Assembly (NCBI GenBank): GCA_011316305.1
Contig: SAUG01000020.1
Coordinates: forward strand, 558,001 to 622,000
Reading direction: 5' to 3'
Length of the DNA: 64,000 nucleotides
Source: Rusavskia elegans
Taxonomy: Eukaryota; Ascomycota; Lecanoromycetes; Teloschistales; Teloschistaceae
Numbering within the stretch: position 1 is the stretch's first letter; the number at the start of each line of letters is the position of its first letter. The notes beneath the pieces are model-generated. The model did not search any database. It was not told where the DNA came from and worked only from the letters and a program-made list of their open reading frames with translations. The translations under genes were made by a program, and so were the position numbers. Below, piece by piece: positions 60,451-64,000 of this stretch.

Positions 60451-61573
60451 TTAAATTAAATAAATAGTAGAAAGTATATTAAATAATATAATAAAATAAT
60501 ATAATTAGTAGCTTTAGAATCATCTAAAAAATTCTTATATTATAAAAGTAGAGTATATTAGAAATATATAGAAATATATAAATTTATTTAAAATTTTAAC
60601 CTTCTAGCTATTGTATAGCCGACGATTATCTAAATAATTTTATTTTATTTTTAATTTTCCATTCTATTATAATTAATCGTTATAATAAAATACTAATATA
60701 CTATATACTATATTTTATTATATTTTATTTTATTATTAGTTTTTCGTTTCTTTTATTTATTATGGTTTAATATATAGTATATATAAATCTAAATGTAAAT
60801 AGTATAAATATAGCGAGGATTTAAAAAATAGAATTGGAAAAAATAAAAAAAATTAAAAAAATTAAAAATTAAATTTTATATTCTAAATAATCTAGCTAAT
60901 AATTTATTTAAAAAAATAAATGGAAAAATCGATAAAATATAAAATATAGTATTATATATATCCGACTTTATTTATTTTTTATAGATATTTAACTAGTTAA
61001 AATCTATACTAAAGATAATATTATTTAATAGATAAAAGCCTAGTTTATGAAAAAGTTAATAAAAAAACTAGAAATATAGCCGAAGATATATTAATAGTTT
61101 GTTAATAATAAATTTTAAAAGATTAAAAGTTCTAGAAAAAAAAATATATATCTATAAAGTTATTAAGAAAAATATAATACTATTTATATAGTACTAGTAT
61201 ATAAATTTATATTTAATATTATCTATAATTACTTTTATATATAACTATCGAATATAATTATAAATCGAATCGGACCGAATTTTTAAATTAGATTTTTAGA
61301 TTAAAATCTATAACCCGATCTAAAAATTAAATTAAAATCTATAATCCGATCCGACCGTTTATTAGATCGAATCCGGATTAGATTACTAAAATCGAGTCGA
61401 ATATCTAATAGTTCGATAGAAATCCGATCCGAACCGACCAGTCTAGAAATATAGAAAATTTAAAATCGAATATTATTATTTATATATTAGATAGTATAAA
61501 ATTAATAAAATAGTATTTAAAAATTCAATAGTAATAAATAGCAGACGAAAATAAATAGTAGGCGGCTATTAGC

Positions 61574-61862
61574 TAGACTGGCCGTCGGATCGAATTTCGA
61601 ATCCGGATTGATTAATCTGATCCGATCCGATCGCCAAGTCCTAGTATAAAAATATAAAGCTAGTATAACTTTTATACCAATTTACTAAAAGAATTTTAAT
61701 TAATTAACTACGCTAGCTAAAAAAGTTCTAATTCAAAGAAATATATTATCTAAATATATTATCTTTATTAAAATATCAAATTAATAATATATTAAATATA
61801 TTTTTTCATCGGATCGGATACCCGACAGTTCGACGGAAATCCGATTCGAATCGGCCAGTCTA
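61574..61862. mobile_element. Short hAT element, 289 bp
   Basis: TAGACTGGCC and GGCCAGTCTA ends. Flanks CTATTAGC and CTAGTAAC agree at 6 of 8 positions. The uninterrupted copia sequence at 48,935-48,960 (ggcggctagtagttagagcg) shows the empty site. Confidence 0.87.
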
Positions 61863-63139
61863 CTAGTAACTAGAGCGTTAACTAGTTTATATCCGCGCGT
61901 TAATTCCGAAAATTTTTATATAGAACCGGATTAGTTTACTAGATAGTTAAAATACGTTTTATTAATGATAAAATAAATAATTATAATAAATCTAATATAG
62001 AATATAGTAGAATATAAATTGAAGATAACCTTTTAATATTTTTTTACTAAAATCGAAAAACGAATTAGGGTATAAATAATTATATACAGATTTTAATCGA
62101 ATATACTATCGAAAAATATATAAAGAATATAGTATTTTAAAAACGATATAGATATTATATAAATAGATTTATAGAATCTAAAATTATTTAGAAATTTAAC
62201 TATTTTCTATAGTATACGTTTTAATTTTTATAGATAATATTTATAGATATATATCAATCGGTATTACTCCGAAGTAAATTTTATTCCGAATAAGATTATT
62301 ATTAGAAAAATCTATATATAAATAGTATATTACTATTATTATATAAAATTTAAAATATTTTTAAATCTTCGAATTTAAATACTATATAGAAAGCTTTAAA
62401 TTTACTTTTATTTATAGTTTTAGTCAATCTATCAGCTACTACTTATTCCGTCGGAATATATTAAAAGTTAATAGTTTTATCAATAATCTTTTTCTATAAA
62501 AATTTAATATAGATATTAATATATTTATTATTATTTTAGAACTAAATATTTTTAGCGAAAGTAATAGCGTCTTTGTTATTACTATAAAGGATTACTATAT
62601 CTAAAATAGCGTTAAAATTCTAATTATCCATTAATAATTAATTTAAATTATAAATTAACTGAATAGTTTTTTTAGTAGTTCCGGTTTTTCTATCTAATTT
62701 TATTTCGGTAATTAATATAACTATAGTATTTTACCGTTTAGATAACTAGCTAATAGCGCCGGATCTAATATTAAAAATATATTTAAAAAGAATATAATAG
62801 ATTTTATAATTATCGATCTAATCGATATTAATATACCTCCGAAACTTCTATAGATAATTTCTATAAGTAAAAATAAAATAAACCGTTTTATATAAATATT
62901 TAAAAATTCTAGTAACGGCGTTCTAGTAGTAATTATAGAATTAGATAAATATTAGCTAATAATAGACGTAGCGAAAATAAAATTAAAGCGGATTCAAAAT
63001 ATAATATATATTAAAGAGCTAATAGTATTCTAATATTTATATTTTACTAATAGAAAATAATTCTATTCGGCGGGAACGGTTTTATAATAAAGGCCGAAAT
63101 CTATAGAAATAGAAATATTATTTTTATAGATAGCAAATC

Positions 63140-63560
63140 GGCCTGGTGGCGCAGTGGTAACGCTGCGTGACCTAGAGGCCTAACGGATCCGCGCTCTATC
63201 TCGGAGTTAGCGGAGTTAATCCAGCGAGTCGGGGGTTCGAATCCCTCGAAAGCTAACTTAATACTTAAGTTTTTTCTATCGATTAAGTCGATTTTTATAG
63301 AGTTTAAAATATAGAAAGACTAGATAGTAGATCGTTTCGGCCTAGCCCGATCGATCGAACTTAATTAAGTTAATTAATAAAATTAAATAGATTATAGTTT
63401 CCTTCTAGATTTTAGTCTAGATCTAGCTCTTTCGGGAGTCTTTAATTCGAGTTCTCGGTAAAATACTTAAGTACTAAATAATTACGTAATCTGATCGGTT
63501 TAGCGCCTCTAGCGTTAGAATCGTAAAAGACTAAAATTAAAATCCGAATGATTAATCGTA
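63140..63560 (+). mobile_element. tRNA-derived SINE, copy S4, 421 bp, best preserved
   Basis: Canonical pol III A box tggcgcagtgg at 63,147-63,157 and B box ggttcgaatcc at 63,234-63,244. The head also has tRNA-like ggcctgg. The 3' tail is cgta(TA)n. The perfect 15-bp duplication tatagatagcaaatc lies at 63,125-63,139 and 63,561-63,575. Head GC content is normal and CpA/TpG are kept there, so it is the youngest or least mutated copy. The body downstream of the B box is unusually long for a tRNA SINE. Confidence 0.95.
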
Positions 63561-63875
63561 TATAGATAGCAAATCTATAATTTTTTAGTATTTATTCGAT
63601 ATAAATAGTTTTATTTAAATAGAAATTAACGAGGTCTAAATCCGATATTTAGAAATATTTATTTAAATATATCTAAATATTATTAAAATCTTTATAACTA
63701 GCGATATATAGAAGAATGTTATTATAATAGATATTAATAATTACTATACTATTATAAAAAATACTATAATCGAATTCTAGAAATTTAAAACTAATAATAG
63801 CGAAAAATTTAGCGAAGTAGTAGTACTAGACCCGAAGTAACTATTTAAAACTATAGAAAGCCTTTCGAAATTTAT

Positions 63876-64000
63876 TATTGGAAGTACGTATTACGTATAA
63901 CAGTTATACTAAAGCGTTAAAGACGCTAGTACCGATTGGATCTAGTAGATCTAGGCGTTAAAGTCCTACTACTTTCTTTTTATATATTTAGTTTAGGCGA
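63876..64000 (+). repeat. Copia LTR in plus orientation, cut by window end
   Basis: Starts TATTGGAAGTACGTATTACG, the inverse of the end of the 173-bp LTRs, and continues 125 bp to the window edge. It interrupts copia copy 2 at the point matching about 50,575 of copy 1. Whether a full plus-strand element or a solo LTR follows cannot be seen. Confidence 0.85.

Larger units (their letters stand above)
56612..61445 (+). mobile_element. Large hAT transposon, 4,834 bp, inverse copy, dead
   Basis: Ends TAGATTGGCC and GACCAGTCTA, with the perfect 8-bp duplication GAAATATA (56,604-56,611 and 61,446-61,453). Collinear in inverse orientation with the element at 10,860; about 1 kb shorter. The transposase is on the plus strand and the accessory ORF on the minus strand. 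Inserted into copia copy 2. Confidence 0.92.
55479..63875 (-). mobile_element. Second copia copy, shattered by four insertions, truncated
   Basis: Own pieces: 55,479-56,611, 61,446-61,573, 61,863-63,139 and 63,576-63,875, collinear with 47,673-50,575 of copy 1 (e.g. ctagctaatagcgccggatc at 62,745-62,764, as in RNase H of copy 1). Inserted in it: a 4.8-kb hAT, a 289-bp hAT, a SINE, and at 63,876 another copia LTR in the opposite direction. The part upstream of mid-RT lies beyond the window or is lost. Confidence 0.88.

Noticed and set aside
63140..63250. A real tRNA gene (A and B boxes present)
   Set aside because: No cloverleaf acceptor pairing is evident, the sequence continues into a conserved 420-bp body in seven other copies, and a 15-bp target duplication surrounds it: it is a SINE.

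Overview
The window looks like chromosomal DNA of a filamentous ascomycete (Pezizomycotina). Two gene-bearing islands of ordinary base composition with short fungal spliceosomal introns (positions 1-1080 and about 28,800-34,970) are embedded in long, extremely AT-rich blocks. In the AT-rich blocks CpA and TpG are nearly absent and TpA is in excess, while CpG is kept. That is the mark of repeat-induced point mutation (RIP, C-to-T at CpA). Nearly all the AT-rich DNA is nested, degenerate transposable elements. No tRNA or rRNA genes, no CRISPR and no bacterial-type features were seen.

Island 1 (1-864, minus strand) is the N-terminal 271 residues of the splicing factor Prp45/SNW1, cut by the window edge. 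Island 2 holds one well-supported gene on the minus strand (31,987-34,509, three exons, 800 residues, DUF6604-like fungal protein of unknown function) and a broken LINE-type RNase H fragment (30,246-30,857). The rest of island 2 has no gene I recognise.

The AT-rich blocks contain these families: (i) a hAT DNA transposon family with TAGACTGGCC termini and 8-bp target duplications, in ten copies from 160 bp to 5,852 bp; the two largest carry a decayed transposase and a second, convergent ORF; (ii) a tRNA-derived SINE of about 420 bp with A and B boxes, a (TA)n tail and 14-15-bp target duplications; (iii) a Ty1/copia LTR retrotransposon with 173-bp LTRs, in one complete copy (47,673-55,053), one copy shattered by later insertions (55,479-63,875) and a third LTR cut by the window end, with an apparent extra antisense ORF between RNase H and its 3' LTR; (iv) a short LTR element with LTRs of about 535 bp and almost no interior (20,217-22,691); (v) a solo LTR with a 5-bp duplication (53,709-54,120); (vi) an unrecognised family of about 930 bp (called R930 here) whose minus strand keeps an open frame in spite of RIP; (vii) small inverted-repeat elements, one of them (1,675-1,985) almost untouched by RIP.

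The elements are nested several deep, and the target duplications let the order of insertion be read: R930, then copia, then solo LTR and mini-hAT; R930, then SINE; LTR element, then SINE, then hAT; copia, then full-length hAT, short hAT, SINE and another copia. Nothing in the window looks like a working mobile element: every protein-coding element is full of RIP-type stops (TGG to TAG, CAA to TAA).
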